Shown here piece after piece: positions 1 through 14,106 of a DNA stretch of 64,000 bases. Made by a program: the position numbers and the translations under genes. Every line of letters begins with the position of its first letter. Within the stretch, counting starts at the first letter, position 1. Source of the stretch: Capsaspora owczarzaki ATCC 30864 (Eukaryota > Opisthokonta > Filasterea); NCBI RefSeq assembly GCF_000151315.2, contig NW_011887302.1, positions 496,001-560,000 on the forward strand. The letters are read 5' to 3'. The notes below the pieces were generated by a model. That model saw only the letters and a list, made by a program, of their open reading frames with translations, made no database searches and had not been told where the DNA came from.

Positions 1-1218
<1,218 letters not shown>

Positions 1219-1858
1219 TTTGTTTAATTTTCTCGTCCTTTCGTCCACGTCTGCTTGTTGATCCTTGTGGACTCTTTGAGCTGCCCGCTCGTTTCGTTTG
1301 AGAACAACCAAACCTTTCCATTTTCAGTGGCTTAGGTTTGGTTTGTGCTTGTTTGCGTTGATCTCTTTGACTCGCTCGTTATTGGTTCTTCCCTTTGCCT
1401 TTTTGACTTTTTTTTTTTCCTTCTATAATCTTCCTTGTGTGCTTGTATGCGTGCTGTTGTGGTTGATTTGCTGTTTTCTCCCCTCTCTTCTTCATCTTTG
1501 TCACCTTTGCTGTTCATGTTTGATTTCCCCCCCCCCTTCTCCCTCCTCCTCTTGTTATTCGTGCGTGGTGTTTTGTTCTCTTCAAAACAATGAAAACAAA
1601 CTGTAAAACACACTCGGCCACTTTCTGATTTCTCATTTCAGTTTTGAATTGAATCAAACTTCAAGCAAGCAGCAACACATCAATCTTCAAGCAAGCAGCT
1701 CAACAGCGTTAACACCGAGTAATGTACAGGCCAATAAGACAGTTGTCCGGGGCAACAGAGCAGACAGAGCAGAGGAAAGCGAAAACGGCCAGCGGGCCGC
1801 CTCCTCAACTCGGCAAGAAAAAAAAATAACCAGGATCAGGCGGGTCGTGCAGCAGTGC
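1219..1858. other. Convergent intergenic region, no gene seen
   Basis: This is the space between the stop of the Src-type kinase and the stop of the LicD-like gene, so it holds both 3' UTRs. It is strongly T- and pyrimidine-rich on the plus strand up to about 1600, then more A-rich. Small open frames here have no recognisable motif and skewed composition. I see no RNA gene. Confidence 0.6.
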
Positions 1859-2590
1859 TCATAGCTTGTAGCACAGCCAGCCGACGAGGAGCAGGATAGG
1901 AAGCCCAAAGACGGCGAACAGGCCCAGGAATAACGTAAAGTAATAACGCGACACAAAGAAGCAGTTAATGTTTTGCGGCAGCGATACCATGTAGCTGTAC
2001 GGGTATCGGATGCGTAGCAGCTCCTCGACGTGATTTGGCGCGGGCAACATGCGGCCGGCAAATTTCATTGGGACGAGAGGGTTGGTCATAAACTTTGGAA
2101 ACCAAAACCGGAATGGGTCCGAAATCTCGCAGCGAGTTAGCCGCGTCGGGTCGGTTGGGTCGTCCTCGTACAGGAAGATGTCGACAAAGTTGTACCGTGT
2201 TTGTGTTTGGGGCTTGGACAGCCGGAGCTTGCACTCTTCGTCGTCCACATGAAAGCCGCGCCGGACGAGCTCGGCCTTGACCACTTCCTTTTCACTCACA
2301 AACCCCCCGAAATCCACATCGCGATCCCACGGAATTGGGCCTTCATGTCGATACGCGCCCAGTACTGTGCCAAAGTCCATCCAGCACGAGGCCTGCCAGG
2401 AACGAGGTGGTTGCGCGAGAAACATCAAAGCAAATCAGAACGAACACGAGTTAGCAAGAGTTCAAGCCGCAGCATTGTTTGTTACAAGGATGGTCGCTTT
2501 TTTTTGTTCCATATGGGCCGAGTGAGGTTGTCCGTGATGAAAATTTCCAAGGGCTGGTTTGATGTGTGGCAAATGGGATTCTCTTTTTAT

Positions 2591-2624
<34 letters not shown>

Positions 2625-3475
2625 GTTTTGTTTGTTGTTGTTGTGGCTTTTGTTTCGAATGTGGCTGAAATTCACATCAGCCTCACAAGCGCCGCTCGGT
2701 TTCTCGGCGCATCCGACTGGCGACAGCAGGCGAGAATGAGAGATGCCAGTCTGCCTTGCTGCGGTGGCATGGCAGAAAAGCGAGGGCAGAAACGGGGCAA
2801 GGCGCAGTCATGCGGGTTCGAGCAGCACCAAAATTGGCGGTTCAAGATGGAACCTGTCGATTGCAGTCAGCCCCTTCCCCAGCCTCCGCCTTCTCCTGCT
2901 CACCATCCACACATCAGTGGAAGAGGGATGGATAGCTCGAGCGGAGCAAAAGCAGAGAGAGCGAAAAGGACAACCAAGAAGAACAAAGAAAGAAAAATTC
3001 AATGGGAAACAGAAACCGCTGTGAACCGAAAGGTGTGAAGGGTTCGCATTGCCCTGCACTTCGTCCCGCTGCTTGTTGCTGCTGCTTGGGGCTGGGGCTG
3101 GGGGCTGGGAGGGTTTTTGTGTTGCCTTACATTGACGGCAGTGCAGGCATCGGAGGCCTCGAATGCATTGGAAAGCATCTCTTGGCGCCACTTGTCGGGA
3201 ACGGCGCACGTCCGATGCACGTAAAAGTACTCGGCGAGCGCATGAGGGACTTGGTGCAAATGAACTCCAGCGGACGCGATGATGAGAACGACCTCGGTCA
3301 GCAGGAGCACCCCGACCACCAGACCAACACGGCGGCATGCTGCAGACGCCAGTCGCTTTGTGCGGCGAGAAGACAGGGCGTCTGCGGGGCGGTAGTACAG
3401 GGGCGCCGAGTTTCCCATGCGAGTCCCACTCCAGCTCCGTCCCAGGGCGGTCGACTGCAGCGCTTTCGCCTGCAT
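1859..3475 (-). CDS. LicD/fukutin-family phosphotransferase-like membrane protein
   Basis: Three minus-strand exons (3475-3131, 2758-2687, 2392-1859), all phase 0, give about 316 residues. The LicD (PF04991) signature CWMDFGTVLGAYRHEG followed by IPWDRDVDF is clear: the GT-LG and the acidic D-D pair are the family's nucleotidyltransferase-like core. LicD and FKRP/fukutin relatives transfer phosphocholine or ribitol-phosphate to glycans; substrate here is unknown. The first exon has one hydrophobic helix (around VGLVVGVLLLTEVVLIIASA), fitting a type II Golgi anchor. Unusually a second hydrophobic helix sits at the extreme C-terminus (FLGLFAVFGLPILLLVGWL). Start could be 3475 or the in-frame ATG at 3418. 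The small middle exon is supported by phase and splice sites only. The last intron carries a run of about 30 T (plus strand, 2591-2622). Confidence 0.82.
2591..2622. repeat. Poly-T run in LicD-like intron
   Basis: About 30 consecutive T on the plus strand (A on the transcribed sense strand), inside the second intron of the LicD-like gene. It is one of the longest mononucleotide runs in the window. Confidence 0.85.
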
Positions 3476-3773
3476 GCGTATGTGTAGTAATAATTAAGGG
3501 AGTGAGGTGGTTGTTGTAATCAAAGTAGTTCACCAAATGTTGCTGGTCTGTGATCCAAATGGATGGTTCAGCCACTTTGCCGCTATGGTGTTGTTTGCGA
3601 CAAACGATTTGCACCGTTTTTGCTTTCACCTTACCTGCCTGCCTGCCTGCCTGCCAAACTTCACTTACTTTGACAGTGAAATCCACTCCAATCGAGAACT
3701 ACAAAAGCTCAATGCTCAGACTCTCAGAACTACACCTCTTTCGCTCACTCTTTTTCTTCTTGCTTGCACAACC
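3476..3773. promoter_or_regulatory. Shared divergent promoter region of LicD-like gene and CAND1
   Basis: About 300 bases separate the start codons of two divergent genes, so both promoters and 5' UTRs must lie here. A short CCTG tandem run is visible near 3637-3656. No clear TATA box was found. The promoter role is inferred from gene orientation only. Confidence 0.45.
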
Positions 3774-6700
3774 ATGGCGTCCATCTCATCGCTGCTCGAA
3801 AAGGTCGGTCCGAACTCAGCAGTGCCCGCTCCTCTTCCGTTCACCGAGCTTCAACCAAGCACTGCTCTCTAGGGTTTTTGCGTTCGGCCCCCCCCCCTGC
3901 CTTTGTTGCGTTGGGCGCGGGGATGGGTGAACGGGCGGTTGATGAACGATGACGGAAGCGAGAACGCACAGCCTCGTTCCGAGATATTGTTCAGTCGCCA
4001 AGCGCGCTGGGCCACACGCCTTGCAGACAGGCTCTGTGGATGACAAGCGCGTTGTCTTGCTGGGCGTCAGTGGCGCACAGGCGAGCCTCGGCTTTGGTGG
4101 AGCGAGATCTCGACGCTTTTTTCGCTTTTGCTCCTCCTTGTCTGTTGCAGGCGTTGCTCCCCGTCGCTACCCGTCCCAAGCATTCACAAGCACGACCTGG
4201 CGTTTGATGTCGGAAGCACAAAGAGACGGGAGGGGGGGGGAGGTTGAACTCGGATCACTGAGCAAAGGCGCGCGGGAGCTGAGACGCTCGCTCTTCCGTT
4301 CTCAGTTGCCGAGACAAAATTTCATCGTCACTCACTTTCCTTGTCATTGTCCTTTGAATTGCACAGATGACGAGCAATGATAACGACTTTCGTTTCATGG
4401 CTTGCAACGATCTGATGACCGAGTTGAACAAGCCAGAGTTCAAGCTCGACGCTGATACGGAGGGCCGGATTGTCACGATGCTGCTCAAGCTCGTCGACGA
4501 CAAGAACGGCGAGGTCCAGAACCTGGTCGTCAAATGGTACGCGGTCGTTTAGATATCGTGAAATCTAGCTAGATGATGAAACCTTTTGATGACTTTTCCG
4601 CTAACTTTGCAAACAACCTCTCCACAGCCTTGCTCCCCTCTCGCGCAAGATCCGTGACAACCGCATCGAAGAGATTTGCGATCGTCTGTGCTCGAACATT
4701 TTGTCGGAAAAGGAGCAGCTCCGCGACATTTCCAGCATTGGTAAGCCAAACCCTTCTTCTTGCTCTGTTTTCTCTCAAACTTTCACGCATCTCACCAGCC
4801 TCTGACATTGCACCGACTTAGGCCTCAAGAATGTTGTGAGCGAGATTGCGCCCGGTTGCCAGGTTGGACAGACCGTGTCTAAAAACCTCGTCACGCGGCT
4901 TTTGAAGGCCGTTTCCAAGGTTGGGCTTTTGGCTCCGACCGACTTTGCTATTTCACTTGCTTGTGACTTTGACATTCTTGTGCCTTTGACTCAACGTTTG
5001 ATTGATTCGGTTCACTTGAATTCCCTCCGCCTTCGTAACTACAGGACGAGCTCGGTGTCCAACAACCCGCCCTGGAAATCCTCGCAGACATGCTCGATCG
5101 CTTCGGCTTGCAGCTGGCTCCCTTGCATTCGACCATTCATGAAGCACTCGTGCCGCTGCTCAGCAGCCCAAAGGTCGCCGTCCGCAAGCGCGCAATTGTC
5201 GCGATCGGCTTCCTGGTGCCTGTTGTCCCCGAGGCCCAGTTCACTGGCCTGATGCAAAACCTGACGACTCGCTTGGACACCCCCAAGCCCACTGCAGACA
5301 CCAAGACCGTCATTCAATGTCTCGCCACCATCAGCCGTCACGCCGGCAGCCGTCTCGACAATCGCCTGGGCCAGATTGTGCCTCGCATTGTGAGCTTCTG
5401 CGCCGTCCAGGACGACGAGCTCCGTGAGTACTGCTTCCAGGCTCTCGAGTCCTTTGTCTTCCGCTGCCCAAAGGAAATTTCTGCAGACCTGTCCAAGGCG
5501 GTCGCGCTGTGCCTCAAGTTTATCGAGTACGACCCCAACTACAACTACGACGACGACGAAGACAGCATGGACACCCGTGGCGACGACGACGACGAGGGCG
5601 GCTCGGACGATGGCGGCGACGACGATGACGACGCGTTCAGCGATGACGAGGACATGAGCTGGAAGGTGCGCCGCAGCGCCGCCAAGTGTCTTGCAGCCAT
5701 CGTCTCAACTCGCCCGGATCTCTTGGACGACTTTTACGCCACTGTCACACCAGCGCTCATTGCGCGTTTCAAGGAACGCGAGGCGACAGTCCAGATCGAG
5801 TTGTTCCAGGTCTACCTGGCCGTGTTGCGCAACACGCGCATCGCCGTCTCGGCTTCGACCTCGGCTGGCGCTTCCTTCGGCGGCGCTGCGCCCATGCACA
5901 CTGGCGACGACTCGGCCGCCGACACTCCCATTGCCGCCACCTTCCGCCGTGAGGTGCCTTCTCTCGTCCGGGCTTTGCAAAAGCAGCTCAAGGGCAAGGA
6001 CATTCGAGCCCGTCAAGGCTGCATGTCGATTTTGAAGGAGGCGGCGTCCGCCATCCTCTCGGCCTTCTCGTCCACCCTGCCCCAGCTCGTGCCTGGCATC
6101 AAGCTGGCTCTGACGGACAAGGCCTCGACCTCCAACCTCAAGATTGAAACGTTGCAGCTGCTGGCGCTCATCTTCTCGACTCACCAGCCAGAGTATGTCC
6201 AGCCAGTCGTGTCCACGCTCGCTCCGTTGCTCGTCACGGGGATCCAGGACTCGTTCTACAAGATTGTTGCCGAGTCTCTCGCTGCCGCTACCCAGCTTCT
6301 CCGCGTCCTTCGCGCATCCTCTGCCTCCACCTCCTCTTCTGGCGCCTCCACATCTGCCTCTGACATTTCCGCGCTGGCTGCCTCGCTCTTTCAGGTTGTG
6401 TTTGCTCGCCTTTCGTCGTCGGTTGCCGATCAAGAGGTCAAGGAGCGCTCCATCACCTGCATTGGCCACCTGATTGCCTCGTTTGGCGACGTTCTGGCGC
6501 AAGACACTGCTCGCGCGCTCCCCGTGCTCGCCGAGCGTCTGCGCAACGAGTCCACTCGCCTTGCTGCCGTTCGCTCGTTTGGCCGCATTGCCGAGTCGTC
6601 CCTCACGCTTCCTCTCAACGCCGTGCTTTCGGACGTGGTGCGTGAAATTGCCGGCTTTTTGCGCAAGAACAACCGCTCGTTGCGCGTCGCCTCCCTGGAG

Positions 6701-8968
6701 ACCCTCAGCGCCATTGTGCGAGTCTATGCCGCCTCGGTCGATGCCTCAATCTACCCATCGGTGCTCGCAGAGCTGCGTCCTCTCATCAGCGATGCCGATC
6801 TGCACGTGGCGCAGCTCGCCGTCACCGTCGCGTCTGCCATTGTCACTGCCTTCCCAGGCTCGGTGGCTGCCGTGTCCGAGCAGGGCGTTTTGGAGGCTGT
6901 GCTCCAGTTGCTCCGCTCGTCCATGCTGCAAGGCGGCGCGCTCGACGCGACCTTGGTCTTCTTCCGCACGATTGTGGCCGGTGACTCTGGGCTCAACTAC
7001 CGCACCATCATTGAGACGCTCATCCGACCCATCTACATGGAAAACGTGGCCACCGTGCCAACCGGCGCGCCTTCGACGCCGCACCAGGCCTTCTACTCAA
7101 TCTCCAAGTGCGTCGGTGGCGTCTGCCTCGCGCGCCCTGCCGAGCACATTGCGATCGTCTCGCAGTTTGCCGCCGACGTGGAAAACCCCGGCACCGTGGA
7201 TAACATCAAGCTGCTCGCGCTGCTCTGCATTGGTGAGATTGGCAAGTTCCTCGATCTGTCCTCCCTCCCGAGCTTGTCTGCGTTGATCATCACCCAGTTT
7301 GGCGCTTCCTCCGAGGAAGTCAAGACGGCTGCTTCGTACGCCCTCGGCTGCATGAGCGTCGGCAACTTGTCGCAGTACCTGCCTTTCATTCTGGCCCAGA
7401 TTGATGCTCAGCCCAAGCGCCAATACTTGCTGCTTCATTCGCTCAAGGAGATTATCTCGTGCATCTCTCTCAACCCCGAGTCGGTGACGCTCATCACCCC
7501 GTTCGTCTCGCAGATCTGGTCGCTGTTGATGGCTCATTCCGCCAGGGTCGAAGAGGGCACCCGCAACGTTGTCGCAGAGTGCCTCGGCAAGCTGACGGTG
7601 ATCGACCCTGCCACCTGCTTCCCCGAGCTCGAGGCTCGCATTGCCGACCCGTCAGCCTTCACCCGAGCCACTGTCGTTGCCGCCGTCAAGCACACGATCG
7701 CCGACACTACCCATTCGATTGATTCCTTCCTCCTGGCTCACGTCGCGCGTTTCCTGCAGATGATTCAAGATCCCGACAGCGTAAGAGAGGAGGTTTTTTT
7801 TTTGTTTTTTTTTGTTTTGTTTTGGGAGGGGGTGGTGCAATTTGTTTCATTGCAATGCTCATTTGTGCTCGTCCTCGTTTTACCATCTCAACTAGACTGT
7901 TCGTCGCGTCGCGCTTGTGGCGTTCAACTCGTCCGCCCACAACAAGCCATTCCTGGTCCGCGATTTGCTCGGCGCGTTGCTTCCAGCCCTGTACACTGAG
8001 ACTCGTCCTCGGGTAATGCGAATCGCGGTTTTTTTTGTTGGTTTTTTTTTGTTTGGTCGTGGTGCACTTGGAAATCTAACCGATCTTTTGTTTGCACTGC
8101 AGCCTGAGCTGATTCGCATTGTTGAGATGGGTCCGTTCAAGCACACTGTGGATGATGGTCTTGACATCCGAAAGGTGAGTTTGCGTCGGACCTTTGAGCG
8201 CAGCCAAGCGTGCGTGTATCTCGATAGTCAGCTCACTGTCCGACTTCTTTTCATTGTCACGTTTAGGCTGCATACGAGTGCATGTACACGCTCTTGGACA
8301 CTTGCTTGGATCGCATCGATCTGTATGAGTTCCTCGGCCATGTCATGGGAGGCCTCAAGGACCACACCGACATTAAGACTTTGTGCCACCTGATTCTCAT
8401 GCGTCTCACTGTCTACTCGCCGACTGTGGTCTTGCAACGTGAGTTTAGTTGTGTGGATGATTGTGTTCGAGGGGAAGCATTACGAATGACTTGTTTTTGT
8501 TTACCGGGGACGCCGCCGTTGTTGACCTTTTATTTTTCGAAACCCAGGCCTTGACGAGCTGATTGAGCCTCTGCGTGCGACCATCACCACTCCTGTCAAG
8601 GTCAATGCAGTCAAGCAGGAGGTTGAAAAGAACGACGAGATTGTTCGCTCCGCGCTGCGTGCTGTTGCCGCTATTTTGCGCATCCCTGATGCTGGTATGT
8701 ATTGTATCTATTGTTTACTGCAGAGAAAGTTGGGGAGGGAGGCGGAGGAGGGGTGGGAGGGAGAGAGCGAGCGAGAGAGGAAAAAGAGGTTGTGGCGTCG
8801 CTAACTCGGTTGATTTTGTGCATGCACTTCTTGGTAGCTGCAACCGGCAAGTTTGGCGCTTTCATCGCTGAGCTGAACGCTGATGCGGCCACACGTGCCA
8901 AGCTTGACGCCGTTGTCAAGGATGACCAAAAGTTGGGCCCTCTCGATGCGATGGACACCAGCGCATGA
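3774..8968 (+). CDS. CAND1: CAND1, cullin-associated NEDD8-dissociated protein
   Basis: Ten exons (3774-3803, 4367-4536, 4628-4740, 4822-4919, 5045-7780, 7896-8012, 8103-8174, 8267-8438, 8548-8694, 8838-8968) join in phase to about 1261 residues, close to human CAND1 (1230). CAND1 is a HEAT-repeat exchange factor that wraps un-neddylated cullin-RBX1 and swaps SCF substrate receptors. Family-diagnostic stretches are [50 protein letters not shown], an acidic loop (residues about 300-340) ending [32 protein letters not shown] and the C-terminal LDAMDTSA. Exon 5 alone encodes 912 residues, whereas the ends are cut into small exons. Intron 1 is 563 bases. Alternative identity is very unlikely. Confidence 0.98.
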
Positions 8969-9121
8969 GCATCAGCCCTCAGTGTTTTTTTGGTCGTTGT
9001 TAGCTGTCTTGGCACTTCTCTCATAATGTCGTCTGTCGTCGTGGATGTTTTTTTTTTCTAATTGTGTTGAAATGCATCCTCCATTGACAGTCAGTCCTTT
9101 TTGTTTGATATTTTCTGAGCG

Positions 9122-9471
9122 ATGCAGCAGCCTTCCTCTCACTCTGGAGGCGCGCCGTACTATCCGCCGCCACCGAATCAGCCAATGCATCCAGGACACT
9201 ATCCTCAGCATCATGCGCATCCACAACATGCACAGCAGTATCCGCACCATGCTCAATACGCGCAGTATCCGCCACAACCCGGCTACGACTATCAGCACCA
9301 CTCCCACCACTCCCACCAGCCACACCATCAACACCATCAACACCACCCCCAACACCACCAGTACCAAGCACACTATGGCGGTGGCAGCATTGGCGGTGGC
9401 AATCCAAGCGGCTCTTGGCCGCCAGCAGGCGATCCGAACGCGCGCCATCCACACCATGCTCACCCACACCC

Positions 9472-9503
<32 letters not shown>

Positions 9504-10773
9504 CATACAACATGGCAGATCAGAGCCAAATGGCGCATCCTGACCAGCATCACCACCAGCACCATTACCCGATGGCTCCTCCTCCTGCTCCTCCTCAATC
9601 TTGCACGTCGTCTCAGTACCATCCCACTCAACCAGTCGCAGCAGCACGTCCTCCTCCAGCGCCACCGCTGGACTTTTCAAAATTGTCAGAGTTCATCCGT
9701 GCGCTGCACCTGCAGATTACCGACACGATTATCGCGGTCAGTACTCAGTAGAACGAGGATGATTTCTGAGAAAACCAGACAGACAAAACAGACCCCAAAT
9801 ACGAGACAAGGTGCTCAGATTCATGCAGTTACTTACCGCCACAGACTGATTGGGTTTGCTTGCTGTTGGGGGGGGGTCGCTTTTGCAGGACGCGCGAGAA
9901 TGGGTTTTGGCCAACGTACACAGTCCTTCTGAGATGGACGCAATCGCAACTTTCTTCGTGGCTGCCATCACGTCAAAGTCAGCGCCGTTGGAGCTCAAAA
10001 TCAAGCTGCTCTATCTAGTGACGGATTTGTTTCACCATGCGTACGTAGTGTTTTTTTTTTTTTCTTTCGTTGTTGAGCTGCATTGAAATAGTGCTCTGAC
10101 TTTGGGAAATCCATCTTTCGCTCCATACAACCAATACTCAGGTCTCAGCGAAGCATGTTTGGACTCATTGACGCATTCGACGCACACATGGGCTCTCTGT
10201 TCCGGCATATTGCAGATACCCCTCTCAAGCAGGAGGCGTACCAGCAACTGGTGACTCTTTTGGGGTTTTGGCGGCACAATCAATTCCTCTCGCCGCAGCG
10301 GTTTGCGGAGGTCGACACAATCATGCACACCATTTCCCCGGTGCGACTTTCCATCCATGATCTTGAGAACGCCTCAGCCTACCACCGGCTTCCAGCTGGC
10401 CTGATGGTGCCTTTGGTCAAGGTTTGTGTTTTTGGCTAATTTTCGTTGTTTCCTGCTTCCTCCCCCCCCGCTCCACCTTCTTTTTTCTTGCTTGAGTCTT
10501 TCTAACTGCTCTTTGATCCTTTTTTGTTTTCGGCAGCCGAGCGATCAAGATTACGCTTCAATTCAACCTCGCGACATTGTGCCACTTTCTGGCCTTGGAG
10601 AGCCTTCCGACGAGATGCAGGCCGCGCTGTCACGCTTTTACACACCCGATGAGCAGCGCTTGGATGATCAGGGATGGGAGCGCGGCGTGCTGTCCGCTTT
10701 TTACGACAAGAAGCGCGCCAATGCTCCTGCGCCGTCTTCTGCTTCTTCCACTTCCCGGTCTCGCCGGCGGTGA
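9122..10773 (+). CDS. CHERP-like CID-domain splicing protein (short form)
   Basis: Four exons (9122-9736, 9889-10040, 10142-10421, 10537-10773) give about 427 residues. The first 170 residues are His/Gln/Pro low complexity with a run of about ten Gln. Exons 2-3 encode a CID-like helical domain (LYLVTDLFHHA, then RQ-rich helices), the RNA polymerase II CTD-interaction fold. The next stretch YHRLPAGLMVPLVKPSDQDY closely recalls CHERP, whose DLPAGLMAPLVKLEDHEY I know, and continues to GWERGVLSAFYDKKR. CHERP binds U2 snRNP and affects splicing. Compared with human CHERP (over 900 residues) this protein lacks the N-terminal SURP domain, the long SR region and the G-patch, ending in a short SRSRRR tail. 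The start follows a stop-rich leader only about 150 bases after CAND1. Confidence 0.8.
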
Positions 10774-10871
10774 CCCCCCCTTTTTTTTTGTGTTTTCATC
10801 ATGTTCCTGTCTGCACAATTATTCAAGCGTCACATCACACTCCAACTCTCAGTCCTTTATTTCATCCTCCA

Positions 10872-10983
10872 ATGTCGACGTCCAAAGGGCACAAGCGTTC
10901 CCACTCTGTTGCAACCGCACCGACTGACTGTAAAATCACAATCGCACCACTTTGGCCGACCGATCCACCATATCTTGACATTG

Positions 10984-11033
<50 letters not shown>

Positions 11034-14000
11034 TTGTATTGAAGCTGTTTGAGTGATGGAAGCTAGCTTGGACGATGGACGCTCGTCCCGTTGCACACTC
11101 ACACTCTTGGCTGAGCTCCGCGTGGATCCATACGGTCGACCATTGGAAAGGGGCGTTTTCGTCAAACCGTCCACTTCCTCCACTTGTTGGCTCACTTTCT
11201 GAATCCCAAAAACCCAAACTTGTGTGTGTGTTATTACAGTTGGCGAGGTCGTCGATGCGAGCGAGCAGAAGGACGCCAACAAGCGTGTCCTGATCGAAGG
11301 CATTGACGGATCGTCCGTCGCCGTCGCCGCTACTACTGGCAAGACCAACGCTGATGATAACGACGACGACGACGACGATGCCAACGCCGACGATGGTGCT
11401 GGTGCCGGTGCTGGTGCTGGTGCTGCTGGTGGCAAGTCGGGCAAGCAGCTGCGCCAAGAGCGTCGCAACCAGCGCCGACTCACTGCAAAGGCCGTCCAAG
11501 CCGACGACGTGGTTGTTAGCACCATCAACCCACTCACGGGAACACCAGTCAAGCCAATCACGTACAATCCACTGCTATTGCTGTCGTCGCCGTCCGCGCT
11601 CATGGACCCGCAGTCCACGTACACGGCCGTTCATGGCGCCAATGTGTGTACCGATTTCGGGATTGCCATGCACACGGGCCCCCCCTCAGCCATGCAGAAT
11701 AACTCAACCATATGTTTGTTATTGTCGGTGGATGCGTTGCTTTGACGTAGGCCAAGCCCGAGCTCGAGTTGCGTCTGGAGCAGTTTTTCAAGCAAAGCGG
11801 CAGCTCCCACCTCCGCCTCAAGGATTTGCAGGATCTCATTCTTTGGGTGGTTGGCGATGGCATCAATCTGCGATGGGTGATTGTGAAGGTGAGTCAGGTT
11901 TTTCCCTCCCCCGCCATCCGCTGTCTGCCCATTTCTCCTTCTCTCTTGTCACTAACCAGCGATTTCGTCCTCTCCACCGCGCAGAACAAGCCACTGATCC
12001 CGCGTGTTGTCACCGTGCTGCTGCACAACATCAACCCGCAAATGTATGCCTACTACAGCGACTGCTTCCCCTTCCTCTCGAGCAAATTCCAAACCGCCAT
12101 CCCAACCCGGTGTCCCGGTTCCAAGGTGCGCATCTACTCGCCCGTGCACAACTTTTTGAATATTCCGCTCCTGAAGAGCAAAAAGAAGGACGATTCCAAC
12201 AAGGCATCTTCTGCAGCGACCAACATGGAGTCTGGTGAGTTTTTTTTTCTTTTTTTCTCGATGATCGAGCAGATTTTTGACTGTGCCTTTTCACGCAACT
12301 CACATACCCCTGCTGCAACGCCTCTGAATGAATGACCTACCTACCTTGATAGTCTATCCGAAGAGCCATTATTTCTTGACCACTGAGCAGATGCGCAACC
12401 ACGGCTATCCCATGCCGATCGATGTGCGCACGCCAGAGGAGGCAGGCCAATTCTCAGAGTACAAGACTCTCGGCAAGCGCGATCCCAACCAAACTGCATC
12501 GGCCGAGCTTCCTGTGTTCTCGCTCGATTGCGAGATGGTGAGTGTGTTGGGCTGAGTTTTTTTTTTTCGTTCGGATTTTTCACGATTGTTACTCCATCTT
12601 GTCCGCTCAACACCTTGTCTGCTGCTTTGCGTTTTCACATGCTGTAGGTCAAGTCAGAACAAGGCTTTGAGCTGGCCCGCCTCGCCATCGTGTCTGAAAA
12701 GCTGGAGGTCTTGTACGACGAGCTCATCAAGCCCGCCCGACCGATTGTCGATTACTGCACGCGCTACTCGGGCATCACGCCCGACATGCTTGAAAACGTG
12801 ACCAGCACGCTGAAGGACGCGCAGGATGCCGTTCTGCGTCTCATTCCATCCAATGCCATTTTGGTCGGGCATTCTCTCGAGAACGACTTGAACGTGCTGA
12901 AGGTCAGTTTAAAAGCTTGTATAGACTGTCTGGGTGATGAATGGGAAGTCCACTTTTTTAATATTGGCTGACTTGTTTCACGCCACAGATCATCCACCAC
13001 CAAATCGTTGACACGGCGCTTGCGTACTCGCACACCCGCGGCTCCAACTTTAAGCCGTCGCTGCGATGGCTGACCGAGACCTACCTCAAGCGCATCATTC
13101 AAGCCGACGAGGGAGGCCACAACCCCGCGGAAGATGCCTCTGCATGCATGGAACTCTTGCGTCTCAAGCTGAAGAATGGTAACAAACATGTCTTGGACCA
13201 ATTCGCTTTTTTACCAATGCTGGTCTTTGTTTTCCCTCAAAGCTGACCATCCGTTTCTTGTCGTTCTTGTTTTTTTTTTTCGATGTGCACAGGCCCATCC
13301 TTCGGTATCAACGAGGAGGAGACGGAAAGCATGGCTTTGCGACTGACGCGTTCGGGCAAAAAGTCGACCATCATTGACATCCCAACCATTGCCCGCCAGC
13401 ATTCTATCGGCGACACGAACATTGTCCCTTGCCCTTCCGACGATGAGGTATGCAACGCCTGGAGGGACTGTCTGCAATTCTCTCTGCTTTTTTTTTTTTT
13501 TTTTTTGCTTGGGGTTTCAATCGGAGTCGGTCTCGCTCATGTGGATGCTCTTTTCGTGTCAATCAGATTCTGGCTGCTGCCATCAAGGCGGTGGATGGCC
13601 CCAGCTCGTTCGTTTGGAGCCACTTCCACGGCCTTGAGGACTTTTTCTGTACGTTTCGACCTCGAAATCGCTAGCATGCGTTGAGTTTTCTCTGACTTTT
13701 ATCCCTTTGGTTGTTTCGTCCTTTGTCTATTTCAGCGGAGGCAGCTAACCAGACCGATCTTGATGAGCAGCGCCTGAAGGCGATTCTCACGTCGTACGAT
13801 CAGCGCGCGAAGCTGATTTACGAGGCCTGCCCTGCCAACACACTGGTTGTGTACTTTACCGGCCATGGACCAATCGACGAGCTGAAGCGGTATGCATTCT
13901 TTGGTGTCGTGATTATGTGGTTGCCATCGTGTAAGGCTTTTGCAAGTTGGTCTGACGCGCGTTTTTTCCCCCACCGTTTTTTGTCCAGTCTTCAACGTCA

Positions 14001-14106
14001 GAAGGATGCTGCCGGTGCTCAATGGACTGCAACCCAGGAGCATGAGCTAGAGGAGGAGGTCATGAAGGCACGCGACTCGCTCACATTCATGGGCATCAAG
14101 CAATAA
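10872..14106 (+). CDS. Rex1/REXO5-type DEDDh RNA exonuclease
   Basis: Eleven exons (10872-10929, 11240-11643, 11751-11888, 11985-12234, 12353-12537, 12648-12902, 12989-13178, 13293-13447, 13567-13648, 13736-13889, 13989-14106) read in phase to about 662 residues. The exonuclease core has the DEDDh residues: D and E in FSLDCEM, D in LVGHSLENDLNVL, and H...D in HNPAEDASACMELL; IVDTALAYSHTRG is typical of yeast Rex1 and human REXO5. These enzymes trim 3' ends of 5S rRNA, tRNA and snoRNA in the nucleus or nucleolus. An N-terminal region has an Asp tract (about 11361-11400) followed by a Gly-Ala run and basic residues. The small first exon is chosen because its ATG and phase fit; it is the weakest part. 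Intron 1 carries a long CA repeat. Confidence 0.92.
10985..11029. repeat. (CA)n microsatellite in exonuclease intron 1
   Basis: About 22 consecutive CA units on the plus strand, inside the first intron of the Rex1-like gene. Length polymorphism between isolates is to be expected. Confidence 0.95.

Noticed and set aside
2790-2835. GGTTCGA-like tRN A B-box candidate
   Set aside because: No matching A box or cloverleaf around it, and the bases after GGTTCGA do not fit a T arm.
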